Assembly (NCBI GenBank): GCA_001592805.2
Contig: CP051142.1
Location: forward strand, 1,302,001-1,366,000
Direction: 5' to 3'
DNA: 64,000 bases
Source: Peltaster fructicola
Lineage: Eukaryota > Ascomycota > Dothideomycetes
The notes under the pieces are model-generated. The model was not told the origin of the DNA, made no database searches, and worked only from the letters and a program-made list of their open reading frames with translations. Positions 42,542 to 54,123 of the stretch are shown piece by piece (positions within the stretch are counted from its first letter, which is position 1; every line of letters starts with the position of its first letter). Both the position numbers and the translations under genes were made by a program.

Positions 42542-44439
42542 CATACAAGGCGGTGGTCAATGTCTCGGCTTGGCAAATACTGCATTCTTGTGGATGGCTG
42601 CGTCTTGACTACGACATTATCATTATCAACAGATCGGACGAAGAAACAATGATTGCAAGCGTATTGGTTGTGATATCCTTTGCTTTTATTTGTACACTGC
42701 ATATCAGATCCTGTACCATTATCTTTGCGCCACAAATGAGATATATATTGGTGGTCGCTGGTTGTCGACTCATGTGCGCCCCGGCTCATTCTTGAAGATC
42801 ATCGATGTGCCGTCTTTATTGGGTCCACGACTTCGAGATGCTGCCGAGGTCATACTGTCGTTGCATGCAGTGTTCACAAAGAGTGCCATGGGTTTGCTGT
42901 GCGAACGTGCAAAGTTGGTACCGCAGATTAGCGCAAGGTGTCATTCGAGATATAGCTCGTGCATACTGACGACGACCTGTCTCTGGTACCAGCTATGATG
43001 GTGACACAATCTGTGCTAGTAACCAGGCGCCAAGTCAGCGGTCTTCTTGACCGCTTTGTGCTTTAGCATGTGAAGTGTCTACACAGAAACGGATGTGCAA
43101 TTTGAGCGGTACGTGCTGTCGTCCGTATGGAAGTACTGAGACAAGGGTGTGTGCTGCTCAATGGTGCTCGGCACGCCTGATGAATAGATTGCTAGGATGA
43201 TTCCGGTGAAGGTTGCTCAGGTGACGGTCTTAAGCTGCGGCAAGGATTGTTTTGTTCAATCCTATGGGTCTGTGTTAGGTCATCGACTGGTCATTCGACG
43301 ATGAAGCCTGTTTCGTTGTTGCAGCTTTGCGATCATACTTCCACGGTAGCATTGCATTGCGATACCACACGGTCAATCTTTGTGTGCTCACGACATTCTC
43401 TGGCTCACGGTGGTCGCACGACGTTGCTTAGAGGAATGACCAGGATGCCTGTAGCCGGAATCAGTGTTGCAGCTGTATCAGCAAGATCTCTGATCACAGC
43501 AGCTTCGATATGGAGTTTCCTGCTGCTCTTACAATGTTTTGTGTCCATGTCACTCCATGCACCAAAATCTCGGCAGACAATAGCGTATGAGATGATGCAA
43601 GCCTCGTCGAAGCACCTTGTCTCTACAGTGATGCACAATGGCTGGAGGGACAAGAGCAGATATTCACCCGGTATTCCAAGCATCATCGACATCTCACGCC
43701 AGATGCAGAGTTGTATGAATGTCATCTGTCGTAGCAGGGCCACAACGACCAGGAAGCTGCTGCTTTGATCCATGTCTTGGGAGATTCGGATGCAGAGCAG
43801 ACCAGGTCTGAGCACGGCATATTTCTGACAGTTTACTCGACCCTGTTTCTGGGAATGATCGCACTATTGGACTCCTCGGGTCATTGAGATTTGAGTAGGC
43901 AGCACTGTGCTCTTGCAAGCATGGCGAAGCAGAAAGCAATGCTTCTGATTGACTGCATCCTTGTAGTCGCTTCTCATCGATGATAGTGCAACGGCAATGG
44001 TGACGAGATTTGATTGAGGTATGGGCTGATAGTCCCTCATCTCACATGCAAGACCGTCAGGTGTTGTTCGCAGGATCGACCAGCCATTCCTCGGTCTCTT
44101 TCCCAGTACAATAACACTTGCTGTTGAGAGCACAGATGACAATGAATCTCTGTGCGGATAATGGACAATGGATGAGCGGATGAGAGAGCAAACACTGGCT
44201 CGCTCGCCTTTCCTCACAGTACAATGACATTGCCGCAGATGACAATGAATCACTGTGCTGATGATGGACAATGGATGAGTGAACGAGAGAGCAGACACTG
44301 GCGTCGCTTTTTAAGAGACTGACTCGAGCGTGGGGCTGAACGCGGTCAAGAACTTCCCCAAACGCGTCTGGCAGTGAAACTTTTTGCTCCCACTGTCAAG
44401 GACAGTCAAGGCCACCTCAAGGTGCAAAACACAGCCAAA
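42542..44439. other. 1.9-kb intergenic region, no confident gene
   Basis: Downstream of the velvet gene and upstream of CTP synthase. The 173-codon frame at 43247-43768 has no recognisable character. A diverged tandem repeat lies at 44104-44303. Confidence 0.5.
44104..44303. repeat. Imperfect tandem duplication, about 100-bp unit, in the CTP synthase promoter
   Basis: Two copies (about 44104-44203 and 44217-44303) share CAGTACAAT, CAGATGACAATGAATC, ATGGACAATGGATGAG and GAGAGAGCA-type blocks in the same order, with substitutions and one indel of about 10 bp. It ends about 140 bp before the CTP synthase ATG. Confidence 0.85.
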
Positions 44440-46291
44440 ATGAAGTACGTCCTTGTCTCAGGAGGTAAGCGATTCCAGAGAACCTACTTTGAGCACGAAC
44501 TGACAGGTTACAGGTGTGATCAGCGGTGTTGGAAAGGGCATCATAGCTTCTTCTGCCGGTCTGTTACTCAAGTCGCGAGGTCTGAAGGTGTCGAGTATCA
44601 AGATCGACCCATACATCAACACAGATGCCGGTACCATGAACCCTCGTGAGCATGGTGAAGTCTATGTCCTCGACGATGGAGGTGAGGTCGACCTAGATCT
44701 AGGCAACTACGAACGCTACCTGGACGTCACTCTGACTCGAGACAACAACATCACTCTTGGCAAGATCTTCGCGCGTGTCATTGAGCGCGAGCGTCGAGGC
44801 GACTATCTCGGCAAGACAGTCCAGGTCGTCCCGCACGTCACTAGTGAGATCGAAGAATGGATCACTCGAGTCGCCAAGCTCCCAATCGACAACACAGGTG
44901 AGGAGCCTGATGCATGTATCATCGAGCTTGGAGGAACCATTGGTGATATTGAAGGCATGGCTTTCGTCGAGGCACTGTGCGAGCTGAAGCGTCATCTGCC
45001 CCGAGACGACTTCATGCAGGTGCATGTCTCATATGTGCCAATCGTCCATGGCGAGCAGAAGACTAAGCCAACTCAGATGGCTATCAAGGCTGTGCGCGCC
45101 ACAGGTCTTCTCCCGGATTTGATTGCTTGTCGGTGTGAGAAACCTCTTGAGGACGCCACTGTCGACAAGGTCGCACGATTCTGTCAGGTGTCAGTCGAGA
45201 GCGTCTTGAACGTTCGCGATATGCCATCGACTTATCAAGTTCCAATACTACTGCATGAGCAGAAAATGTTGGAAATGATGACCACAACATTGCGCCTCGA
45301 TGAGCTCAAGTTGTCGCCGCAGCTTGTTAAAGAGGGCCAGCACACCTGGGAGACCTGGAAGATGCTCAGCTCCGGTCTGCAAAACCTCACTCAGAAAATC
45401 GAGATTGTGCTTGTTGGCAAGTACCTCGATAACCCAGATTCCTACTTGTCGGTCATTCGGTCGTTGGAGCACGCAGCCATGCACTGTAGGCTCAAACTCG
45501 ACATCAAATACGTCGATGCCGAACACCTCGAGCCGACTACGCAGCGCACAGATCCGGCTGCCTACCACAAGTCGTGGCACGATGTGTGCACTGCGCCGGG
45601 TATACTTGTCCCAGGTGGTTTCGGATCTCGAGGCACCGAAGGCATGATTGCTGCAGCCAAGTGGGCTCGAGAGAACAACACACCATACCTTGGAGTATGC
45701 TTGGGCATGCAGCTTGCAGTCGTCGAGTTCGCACGATCTATTTGCGGTGTTCCTCTACCACAGGCTACCTCGTATGAGTTCAATGAGCCGGAAGACAAGG
45801 ACGAGGACCGTGTAATCATCTCGATGCCTGAGCACCACCTTGGTCAACTCGGTGGCACCATGCGACTCGGCTTGCGACCAACAATCTGGCAGCAAAACAC
45901 AGAGTGGTCGCGACTTCGAGCACTCTACGGCCTGAAGAACGAGAGCATCAATGAGCGCCACCGTCATCGTTATGAGGTCAATCCAGCCTACATCCAGCAG
46001 TTGCAAGAGAAGGGCCTGAGCTTCATTGGCAAGGATGAGACCGGCGTGCGACAGGAGATCATCGAGCTCAAGGATCACCCGTGGTTCGTCGGCGTACAGT
46101 TCCACCCAGAGTATCTCAGTCGTGTGTTGGAGCCCAGCAAGCCATATCTTGGCTTCGTTGCAGCTGCGGCAGGTATGCTGGACGAGATCACCAAGGCACA
46201 GGAGTCTGCTCGATCCCGCAACACTACCACTGGTCTCGAGGCCATGACTAATGGTACACCTGCTGCGCTGTACCCTCAGCATGTCATTTAA
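44440..46291 (+). CDS. URA7: CTP synthase
   Basis: Converts UTP, ATP and glutamine to CTP; this is the rate-limiting step of CTP supply for RNA and phospholipid synthesis, and the enzyme can form filaments. Exons are 44440-44464 and 44514-46291, with a 49-bp intron splitting the start of the P-loop; the product is 600 residues. The synthetase domain starts MKYVLVSGGVISGVGKGI and has KIDPYINTDAGTMNPREHGE, VYVLDDGGEVDLDLGNYERY and HGEQKTKPTQMAIKAVRATG. The class I glutaminase domain has GGFGSRGTEGMIAAAKWARE, the nucleophile-Cys motif YLGVCLGMQLAVVEF, and VGVQFHPEYLSRV with catalytic His and Glu. The first exon of 25 nt matches a conserved early intron position in many filamentous fungi (from memory). 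Confidence 0.97.
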
Positions 46292-46527
46292 GTGACAGCA
46301 CCATCGGCTGGTCCGGATTGCATTGCTGGAGTTATGGCATTAGGGTGGCGTTCAAAGGAGACTCTGTATAACAACTTGCGACATGTTGATACCATAGAGA
46401 CCAGATGAGACGTAGAACAACAGAGCAATCACGTATCGATAACTTCCATGGTCTCATTTCAGTGTAGTATACAATTAGGTCTATGCTTAGTGTCGTGAGC
46501 AAGCAATAGATAACCAAGATAAAGTGT

Positions 46528-47920
46528 TCATGAATACCATCCACGACTTCCAACTTGCGTGGTCTGCCCGCCTTCACGATGTGGAATCATCGACTCCTTG
46601 ATGTTGTAGGCCTGTATGAGATCTCTCCACGTCTGGTAGTCAAGTGAGAGCACAGCCTGGTGCTTGCTAATGTCCTGCGCTCGCTGCTGTTCAATGCTAG
46701 AAGCGTTGGAAGGATCTACTGATTGTTAGCAACGTCGTGGGTCGGTGAAAGCTGAACTTACACAATACAGGCAGTCCATCGTCATCCAACCCTAGACCAG
46801 CGCCACCCTCTTTTATCAGGAAGGATACATAGAACAAGTTCTCAACCGTCTGGCCGAAGCTGCTAGGATTGACGACATACTGGAACAGTGGCACACCTGG
46901 CTTCTCGGCGACGACTCGCAAACCGAGCTCTTCGCACAGTGCCTTTCCACGGGCTGACATGACATCCTCTGGCGAAACAATGCCCTCTGCATTGATGGCT
47001 CTCGCTGCACGCCTGACTCGTGCTTTCAGATGCTGGCGAATCTCCGTGCATTGCGTCAACAAGCTGTTCTGATCTGATTGTGTTAGGTCTTGGCTGGTGA
47101 GAGCCTCGGGCCTAGACTCTCTTGAATTGTCCTTCTCTTGACGAGCTCTGCGCTGTGTGGGAGCTCTTTGCTTCTTCTCGAGTGATAACGGCCCGAGGAG
47201 GAAAGTCGGCACGGGAGGGCGAGAATTGAAGGGATAGCAAGCGTGACGTCCAAGGTATTCCCAGTCTAGCGGTGTTGTGTCTTCCTCGTCGTCGGAGTCG
47301 TTCGCATCGCGCTGTGTCCGGCGCTGAGTCGATGAAGGATAACCTTGACGCATGTATGACAGAGCTTTCGAGAGGAACTCGTCGAGGTCTACACCAACAC
47401 TCTTGTCGCCCGACACCAGTGCAGCTGACCTCTTCTTCGCAAGGTCTCCAACATTGACCAGCAGCTTGGAGTCAGGACAAGCATCGCCAGTCTGCTTGAT
47501 GCTCTTGAAGATCTCGTCTGCCTTTTGCACTGTCTCTGTGAGGCGCTTCCCACTGTCATTCTTGAGCTCGTCTCTGTTCTCCAGGAAACCTCGCTCGAGC
47601 TCGCGGAACTGACGCTTCACCTCTCGTCTCTCGTCTGGATTTTGGTTTGGATCGAAGTATCTTGTGAATGCCTCATCCTCCGCCTCGTCCTCCATCGGCG
47701 CTGCCGGAGCAGCACCACGCTTCCTCTTATGTCCTCTGGCATCGGCAGTGTGATCGTCGTTTGAGGGAGGAGTTGGTAGCGTCGAAGCGACAGCGCGTTG
47801 CTTGCCCTTGTCATGTCTCACCTCGTTTGGGTCCATATTCTCTTGGTCGTGTTGAGATTCAGAGACCACGGAAGGGTGTCGCGAGGAAAGGACAGAAGGT
47901 CGGTTCGTCAGTCGAGCCAT
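46528..47920 (-). CDS. NSE4: SMC5/6 complex kleisin NSE4
   Basis: The kleisin subunit of the SMC5/6 complex for DNA repair and chromosome segregation. Exons are 47920-46762 and 46718-46528, with a 43-bp intron (GTAAGT donor, GCTAAC branch, CAG acceptor); the product is 449 residues. The N-terminus is disordered and basic (DPNEVRHDKGKQRAV, HKRKRGAA). The Smc6-binding kleisin part includes EVKRQFRELERGFLENRDEL and LTETVQKADEIFKSIKQTGD. The middle has DWEYLGRHACYPFNSRPPVP and FLLGPLSLEKKQR, landmarks of the Nse4_C region. The end has FGQTVENLFYVSFLIKEGG, DGLPVL, and after the intron KHQAVLSLDYQTWRDLIQAY and KESMIPHR. The unspliced frame would lose this conserved tail, which supports the intron. 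Confidence 0.93.
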
Positions 47921-48400
47921 CGTGGCCTGGTTTGCGGCGTTCGTCGCTATGAGATGAAACGTCGCAAAGGCTGCGAGTGCGCGCGTAACGTAGCAGTGAA
48001 TACAACGGCTCAGCAGTGAGTCACAGCGAATTGTATGGATGAGTTCTCCAGCGTCCGCAGCATGAGCCCGGTTCAGGTCCTCACATTCAGTGAATAATCA
48101 TGGGTCTGTTGACTGACCTGTCACTTTTGTGACGCGATAAGCTTCGGCAGTCGTCACGAAAACACGCTAGCAAGAATCACGTGTTGCGGCTCTATATCCC
48201 CATGGCTGCTGCGGTTACATTCATTACGGCAGGCCGCATTTGCCGATAGTCTTTCGAAAGATCTTCTTCTTACATGCTCTTGATCACTTTGCAGAAGTGG
48301 AAGGGCGTAAGAGTCTTGCTGACCACCCGATGATCGGCAGATCTCGCTGGACGATATATGGTAGGATGTTGTGCTGTTTCCTCAATCACGATCATGAGCC
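47921..48400. promoter_or_regulatory. Divergent promoter, NSE4 / MFS transporter
   Basis: A 480-bp region between divergent starts. No clear motif called. Confidence 0.4.
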
Positions 48401-49834
48401 ATGACAGAGCCTCAAGTCCTTTCATCTACCTCGATACAAGCCATTGACTGGGATGGGCCCAATGATCCAGAGAACCCAAGGAATTTCTCCTCCCGGCGAC
48501 GGCTGCTATCTGTCCTGGCTGTGACAGGGTTGGCGTTTGTCAGTACCTTCGCAGCATCAGTGTACAGTCCTGGCATCGATGAGGTCGCCAGCACATATGG
48601 GACGACTGTCGAGCTTGCAACACTGCCGCTGTCAATCTTCAACCTAGGACTGGCATTTGGCCCACTCATAGGAGCACCACTGTCAGAAACATTCGGACGC
48701 AAGGTCGTCTTTCTCGTCACTTCGCCCATCTTTGCACTGTTCACCTTGGGCGCCGCCTTCAGCACCAGTCTCACAAGCCTGACCATCTGTCGGTTCTTTG
48801 CTGCTGTTTTCGCGAGTCCTGCTGTCAGTAACGCATCTGCATCGATCACCGACTACACTGCTGGCCAGCATCGCGCCTTGAGTCTTTCGTTCTATTACTC
48901 CATCCCGACGACAGGAGCACTGCTGGGACCACTGGTCGGTGGCTTTGTCGTGCTCGGAAAGGGCTGGCGCTGGACACAGTATGTTACGATATTCTTCGTC
49001 GTAGCATTCTTCATCCCAGTCATCTTTACTCGGGAGTCCTACAAGAAGAGGCTGCTGGAGCAACGAGCAAAACGACGAGGCATAGCCAGACCAGCATCAG
49101 CCAAGAAGTCCTTACCACAGCTTATACATCACTTCCTCATTGTGCTATTCCTCAGGCCAGTGCATATGCTCCTCACTGAGCCCATCGTCACTCTGGTCTG
49201 CGTATACAGCGGCTTCCTGTTCGGTCTGTTGTACACATTCGTGATCTCAAGCCCGTGGGTCTTTGCCAAGTACTACAACTTCGACATTACTGGACAGAGT
49301 CTGATCTTCCTCAGTCCGGTTATTGGCACAGCGAGCACTCCGATACCCCTGTTCCTCATCGACCGGTTCATCACACAACCACAGTGTAAGCATTTCGAAG
49401 CTGAAGCTCCTGGCACGCAGTTTCCACCAGAACGGCGGCTCTCTCCAGCATTGATAGGCTCTATTGCCCTGCCGATTACGCTGTTCATTTTCGCCTGGAC
49501 TGTACGGCCTGAGATACACTGGATTGTGCCTCTCGTCTTCCAGGGACTGGCCATGCAATGCAGCGTCATGATTTATGCGCCAACAAACATGTTCATGATC
49601 GATTCGTACGGTCCACTTTATGGCGCATCTGCGTCAGGCGCAGCCATGCTGAGCCGGTACCTGCTGTCAGCTGCGTTTCCACTCTTCACACTGCAGATGT
49701 ATCGTGCTCTTGGTGTCGGCTGGGCCACGACTCTGTTGGCTTTCTGTACACTTGCCATGGCTCCCATCCCTTGGCTGTTCTACAGGTATGGCAGTAGGCT
49801 AAGGGCAAAGAGCAAGTATGAAACTAGTTCTTGA
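48401..49834 (+). CDS. MFS transporter, DHA1 family (polyamine/drug type)
   Basis: A predicted plasma-membrane exporter, 477 residues, single exon, 12 helices. The N-terminal signature WDGPNDPENPRNFSSRRR is the standard motif preceding helix 1 in fungal Tpo/Flr-type DHA1 carriers. Helices 2-3 contain GPLIGAPLSETFGRKVVFLV (motif A). Helix 5 has SIPTTGALLGPLVGGFVVLG (motif C-like), followed by the loop GWRWTQYVTIFFV. The central loop is basic (SYKKRLLEQRAKRRGI). The C-half has EPIVTLVCVYSGFLFGLLYT and NMFMIDSYGPLYGASASGAA, also family-typical. The substrate is unknown. A neighbouring aldo/keto reductase lies 228 bp downstream on the same strand. Confidence 0.93.
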   Translation: MTEPQVLSSTSIQAIDWDGPNDPENPRNFSSRRRLLSVLAVTGLAFVSTFAASVYSPGIDEVASTYGTTVELATLPLSIFNLGLAFGPLIGAPLSETFGRKVVFLVTSPIFALFTLGAAFSTSLTSLTICRFFAAVFASPAVSNASASITDYTAGQHRALSLSFYYSIPTTGALLGPLVGGFVVLGKGWRWTQYVTIFFVVAFFIPVIFTRESYKKRLLEQRAKRRGIARPASAKKSLPQLIHHFLIVLFLRPVHMLLTEPIVTLVCVYSGFLFGLLYTFVISSPWVFAKYYNFDITGQSLIFLSPVIGTASTPIPLFLIDRFITQPQCKHFEAEAPGTQFPPERRLSPALIGSIALPITLFIFAWTVRPEIHWIVPLVFQGLAMQCSVMIYAPTNMFMIDSYGPLYGASASGAAMLSRYLLSAAFPLFTLQMYRALGVGWATTLLAFCTLAMAPIPWLFYRYGSRLRAKSKYETSS

Positions 49835-50062
49835 CCTGATCCGTAACGGCTTTTCCATACCTCTTTGTGATGTCATCTCACTATTGCATATGTACGGTTG
49901 GAAGCAAGCATCGATCATTACCTGTGGTACCACGGTGATAGCCGCGGATTTAGATGTTGTTGCCGTGATGTCCAGCGTAACGTACATCTAGCCGTTAAGC
50001 ATAAATGACGAACTTCTCCCATACTTGGCGGGGTCAACGATCGGTTCTACAACTACTCGACA

Positions 50063-51237
50063 ATGCCAGGCCAGTACGCACAAAGAAAGATTGGCGATGA
50101 CCATGTCAGCGCACAAGGACTTGGCTGCATGGGAATGTCCTTTGCCTACAAGTCATTCGGAGGCTTTGATGATGAAGCTTCCCTAGAAGTGCTCACCAAG
50201 GCTGCTGATCTCGGCATCAACTTCTGGGTGAGCATCGCCGTGGACCATCGAACCAGAACTGACTAGTGCAGGACACTAGTGACATCTACGGACCGTTTAC
50301 CAACGAGAAGTTGATCGGAAAATGGTTCAAGCAGACAGGTCGTAGAAAGGAGATCTTCCTTGCCACCAAGTTCGCCAATTCCTTCACCGATGGGAAGCTG
50401 GTGATTCGTGGTGACAAGGAGTATGTCAAGCAAGCCGTGCGTATGCTTGTCAGTCCCGTTACCTTGTCTGACAGCGGGTAGTGTGCAGCCAGTCTTGAGC
50501 GACTTGGCGTCGACCAAATAGATCTGTACTATCAGCATCGTGTCGACAGCAAGACGCCAATCGAGGAGACAGTGGCCGCAATGGCGGAGCTCAAGAAAGA
50601 AGGAAAGATCAGATACCTAGGCCTGTCAGAGTGTTCAGCACGCAGCCTTCGTAGAGCTCATGCTGTCCACCCTATCGCAGCTGCACAGATGGAGTACTCA
50701 CCGTTCGCACTCGAGATCGAGTCTGAGCAGACGAACTTCCTGAAGACAGCCCGAGAACTTGGCGTTAAGATCGTCGCGTACTCACCACTCGGTAGAGGCT
50801 TCCTGACCGGCGCGATCAAGAGTCGTGACGACTTCGAGGACGGCGACTCACGTAAGAACCATCCACGCTTCTCCAGCGAGCACTTTGGCGACAACCTCAA
50901 GCTGGTCCATACGCTGTCCGAGATAGCCAAGAAGAAAGGCTGCACACCGGGTCAGCTATCCTTGGCATGGGTGTTGGCTCAAGGCGACGGTAGGATTTCA
51001 GCACTGTTGCCCGTTGAAAGTTGGCTCACTAACACAACCACAGACTTCATTCCCATTCCGGGCACCAAGCGCATCAAGTACCTCGAGGAGAATGCTGGTG
51101 CTATCGACGTGAAGCTGACCTCGGCGGAGGAGCAGAGCATCAGGCAGGCGATCGAGGCTGTCGGCGGAACCAAGGGAGAACGCTACCCTGTAGGTATGGT
51201 AGAGTCGTGCTTCGGCGACAGCCCTGAGCTCAAGTAG
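50063..51237 (+). CDS. Aldo/keto reductase (AKR8/AKR13-like)
   Basis: A cytosolic NADPH-dependent carbonyl reductase, 343 residues. Exons are 50063-50227, 50272-50436, 50482-50989 and 51044-51237; introns are 44, 45 and 54 bp and phases agree. The barrel starts [20 protein letters not shown]. The catalytic Asp and Tyr lie in [20 protein letters not shown], formed by splicing. The catalytic Lys is in [11 protein letters not shown] and His in [20 protein letters not shown]. The cofactor-binding part includes [20 protein letters not shown] and [20 protein letters not shown]. In the third exon I use the TAG acceptor at 50481, which yields [11 protein letters not shown] as in relatives. It resembles pyridoxal-reductase/YakC-type enzymes; the substrate is not determined. 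Confidence 0.93.
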
Positions 51238-52408
51238 GCATGAATTCACGCTAGAGTGTCCACTTCTTTGTCCATCAATCGTGCTGTGTGGCCCGCGGTG
51301 TTGCTCTCGGCGCAAGTGTGCAGAGAAATGCTCTAGAGAGCGGAGCGAAGTAGGGTTGTGACAATAGGTGCATGCAGCTGTGTGCTAGGCGGACACAAGA
51401 CTCTCCACCTCGTGCGTTGGATCTCGTACTGCAGTGACGGCTCGGTCAGCCCAGAGTCCTTGGCCACGTTGGGCGGTTGCTCTGATAACGAATTGGACCC
51501 GATTGTTGCTAACCCTATTTTCAGAGAAGGATAGGAGTTGACAAGCGTCGCACCCGATCCTTGTCTGTTTGCGGAGTCCGAGGAGGATTTGCCTGAGCGC
51601 TCGTACTCTCACACACACATGGGCTAGAGCAGACCATGAGGCTTGGTCGAAAGGACTGTCATTTCTGTGTCAATGTCAGCGAATATGACGTTCGACGCCA
51701 CGGTCAGCGCATGCTCATGTCGTCCACGTCGCTCAAAGAACGTGGTCTGGCCGTGGACAAAGGGCTGACCACCTTGCCCTTGGTGTGACAAGGAACGGTT
51801 GAAAGCTCCTTGGTGCGGGTCGCCATCTCGCTAAGCCTGTTCCTTGACCCTAAAATCTTGAAACGCGCACCTTTCCTCCTTCGGACTGTCCACCTCTGCA
51901 GGTACCAACACGCTTTCTTCCTTCGTGCTTCTAAAGGCGATATCCATCTCCAGCTCGACTCTGTCTCACTCCTTCTAAGACGCTGGTTCTGTCAAGTTAT
52001 CTTCACACTCTTTCTCGCACACTCGCTTCGTGCAAACACACTCTTTTTCTTCGATCTCGTCGCTGGCCATCGACCCAAGAGCTTGTTCTACATTCCTTGC
52101 TTCCACAACAAGCCCACATTCCTTGCAGCAACAGAAAAACAATTGCGACCACATCACTTGACCACTGTGCTGGAAAGGTGATATCACAGTGTAAGTTGGC
52201 GTGCTTTCCCTTCGTTAACTGCTTCCCTGCGCATCTGTTACTGTCCTTCGCCATTCGCAAAGATGAACACACTCGCTTGAAGATAGCCCCCTGCTTCCAC
52301 GCGTTGAGAGTCGCTGCATCAGTATCCTTCAAGCCATCATACTGACCCGCTGGTCGGCAGAGCATCACATACATACCAACAGACTTTGCCCAGTAGCAAA
52401 TCATCAAC
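51238..52408. other. 1.2-kb intergenic region and likely long 5' leader
   Basis: Lies upstream of the GH17 gene. From about 51800 it is strongly pyrimidine-rich (CTTTCCTCC, TTCTTCC, CTCACTCCTTC), as expected of a highly expressed fungal wall-protein gene. No gene supported. Confidence 0.5.
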
Positions 52409-53686
52409 ATGAAGGCCGGCCTTCTCGCAGTCGCAGCTCTCGCTGCTGTCGTTGTTGCGCACCCTCACCGCCGACATGACGCTCTCCACGAGCGCGATGC
52501 AGCCATGGAGACTGCTTGGTACACGGAGATCGACGTTGTGACCGCAACAGCTCCAGCCGCGTACGTCTACGTCGACCAGAACGGCAACCCAGTCGCAGCA
52601 CCAGCAGCAACCAGCTCAGCAGCTGCTGTCGTTCAGCACGGCAACTGGAACGGTCAGGAGCAGGGCGACCATGGACACCAGCACAGTGCTGCTGCACAGA
52701 CCACTACTGTCGCTCCAGTCGTAGTCCCTGCACCAGCTACAACATCCGCTGCGGCTGTTGTCGTTCCTGTCGTCTCAGTCCCAGTCATCTCGGTTCCAGT
52801 CGTGTCTGTCGCACCAGTCTCGATTGCCTCAGTTGTCATTCCAGCCGCATCTTCGCAGGCTGCTCCGGTCGCTAGCAGCGTCGCTGGTTCTTCTAGCTCA
52901 AACGCAGGTCGTGGAGTCTCTTACTCTCCATACACAACCACTGGTGGTCCATGCCGAAGTGCCGATGAGATCGCATCAGAGATCAAGGAACTCAGCGATT
53001 ACAGCTACATCCGTCTGTACGGCACAGATTGTAACCAGATCTCCAACGTGATGGCTGCAATGACATCAACACAGAAGGTCTTCCTCGGTATCTTCTACAT
53101 CGACAGTGGACACCTCGACGGCGAAGTACAGACCCTTATCAGCGAGGTGGGCGGTCGATGGACTCGCGTCGAAGCCATCGGTGTCGGCAACGAGCAGATC
53201 TTCAATGGTAACTCCGCTAGCACTGTCCTTGCTGCTGTCAGCAATGTGCGCTCTCAGCTCCCTAGCTCGTACACTGGTCTTGTAACCACTGTCGATGTTG
53301 TCGCCGCGTACCAGCAAAACCCGAGCTTGTGCGCTGCCGGTGACACAGGAAGTACCAAGGCTCCAGTCTACGTCAACAGCCACCCTTTCTTCGATACATC
53401 TGCGAAGACCTCTGCCTCTACCGCTGGCACATTCTTGCTTAGCCAGGTTGGACTTGTCAAGGACGCTTGCCCTGGCAGAGACGTCATCGTCTCCGAGACT
53501 GGCTGGCCAACAGGTGGAGATGCCAACGGTGCAGCCGTACCAAGCCCTCAAGAACAGTCCGTCGCTCTTAGCAAGCTTCGCGAGAGCTTCTCGAGTGGCA
53601 TTTACTTCTTGAGTGCTCACGATGAGTTATGGAAGGCGCCCGGTGCATTCAACGTCGAACAGCATTGGGGCATGACATCCTCCTAA
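52409..53686 (+). CDS. GH17 cell-wall endo-beta-1,3-glucanase / transglycosylase (BtgE/Scw4-like)
   Basis: A secreted wall-remodelling enzyme acting on beta-1,3-glucan, 425 residues, single exon. The signal peptide is MKAGLLAVAALAAVVVAH, followed by a possible Kex2-type processed pro-region (HRRHDALHERD). An Ala/Val/Ser/Pro-rich linker (about residues 60-165) carries a short repeat of the type VVSVPVISVPVVSV. The GH17 barrel begins RGVSYSPYTTTGGPCRSADE and has YIRLYGTDCNQISNVMAAM. The proposed acid/base Glu is in AIGVGNEQIFNG and the nucleophile Glu is in VIVSETGWPTGG. HPFFD and SAHDELWKAP complete the usual pattern. There is no GPI signal, so it is probably a soluble or covalently wall-bound protein of the BtgE/Scw4/Scw10 type. 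Confidence 0.94.
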   Translation: MKAGLLAVAALAAVVVAHPHRRHDALHERDAAMETAWYTEIDVVTATAPAAYVYVDQNGNPVAAPAATSSAAAVVQHGNWNGQEQGDHGHQHSAAAQTTTVAPVVVPAPATTSAAAVVVPVVSVPVISVPVVSVAPVSIASVVIPAASSQAAPVASSVAGSSSSNAGRGVSYSPYTTTGGPCRSADEIASEIKELSDYSYIRLYGTDCNQISNVMAAMTSTQKVFLGIFYIDSGHLDGEVQTLISEVGGRWTRVEAIGVGNEQIFNGNSASTVLAAVSNVRSQLPSSYTGLVTTVDVVAAYQQNPSLCAAGDTGSTKAPVYVNSHPFFDTSAKTSASTAGTFLLSQVGLVKDACPGRDVIVSETGWPTGGDANGAAVPSPQEQSVALSKLRESFSSGIYFLSAHDELWKAPGAFNVEQHWGMTSS

Positions 53687-54123
53687 AGCTGTTGAGCAGC
53701 TTTGAGCAACATTGCTGCACTTCTTACGCACTCCGTGCAACGATGCCATGACCTTTCAGCTCTTCGTCGCTTTCTTCTGGCGAAAAGCTCTAGAATTCAT
53801 TACAGCATTCTCGGCGCACAGCAGGACAATGCTTTCGATTTTTTCTCAATTTGCTTGCTCATGCGACAATCTCATCGGGTCTCTTAACTTCGATGGACAC
53901 ATAGCCATTTGCTCCTCCAAGAGCTGTTTGATCTTGCGCTGCAGTCTGTCCCTTGATGGCTTGCTGCTAAGCGATTGTCAGAATTCCAGATCAAGTAGGC
54001 GAATCGTGTAGATATGCTTTCAATTAGATCGATCCGACGATTACTTTGTATTCTCTCGTGGTGCTGTGCTATAATGCGAGTCTTGTTGTGAATATCACGT
54101 CCCCAGGTCGTCGCCCTGCTTCC
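53687..54123. other. Intergenic between convergent wall-protein genes
   Basis: A 437-bp 3' region of both genes. No gene seen. Confidence 0.45.

Noticed and set aside
43247-43768. 173-codon plus-strand frame as a gene
   Set aside because: Composition is random-looking, with no domain, signal peptide or splice support; nearby frames on both strands are similarly open.
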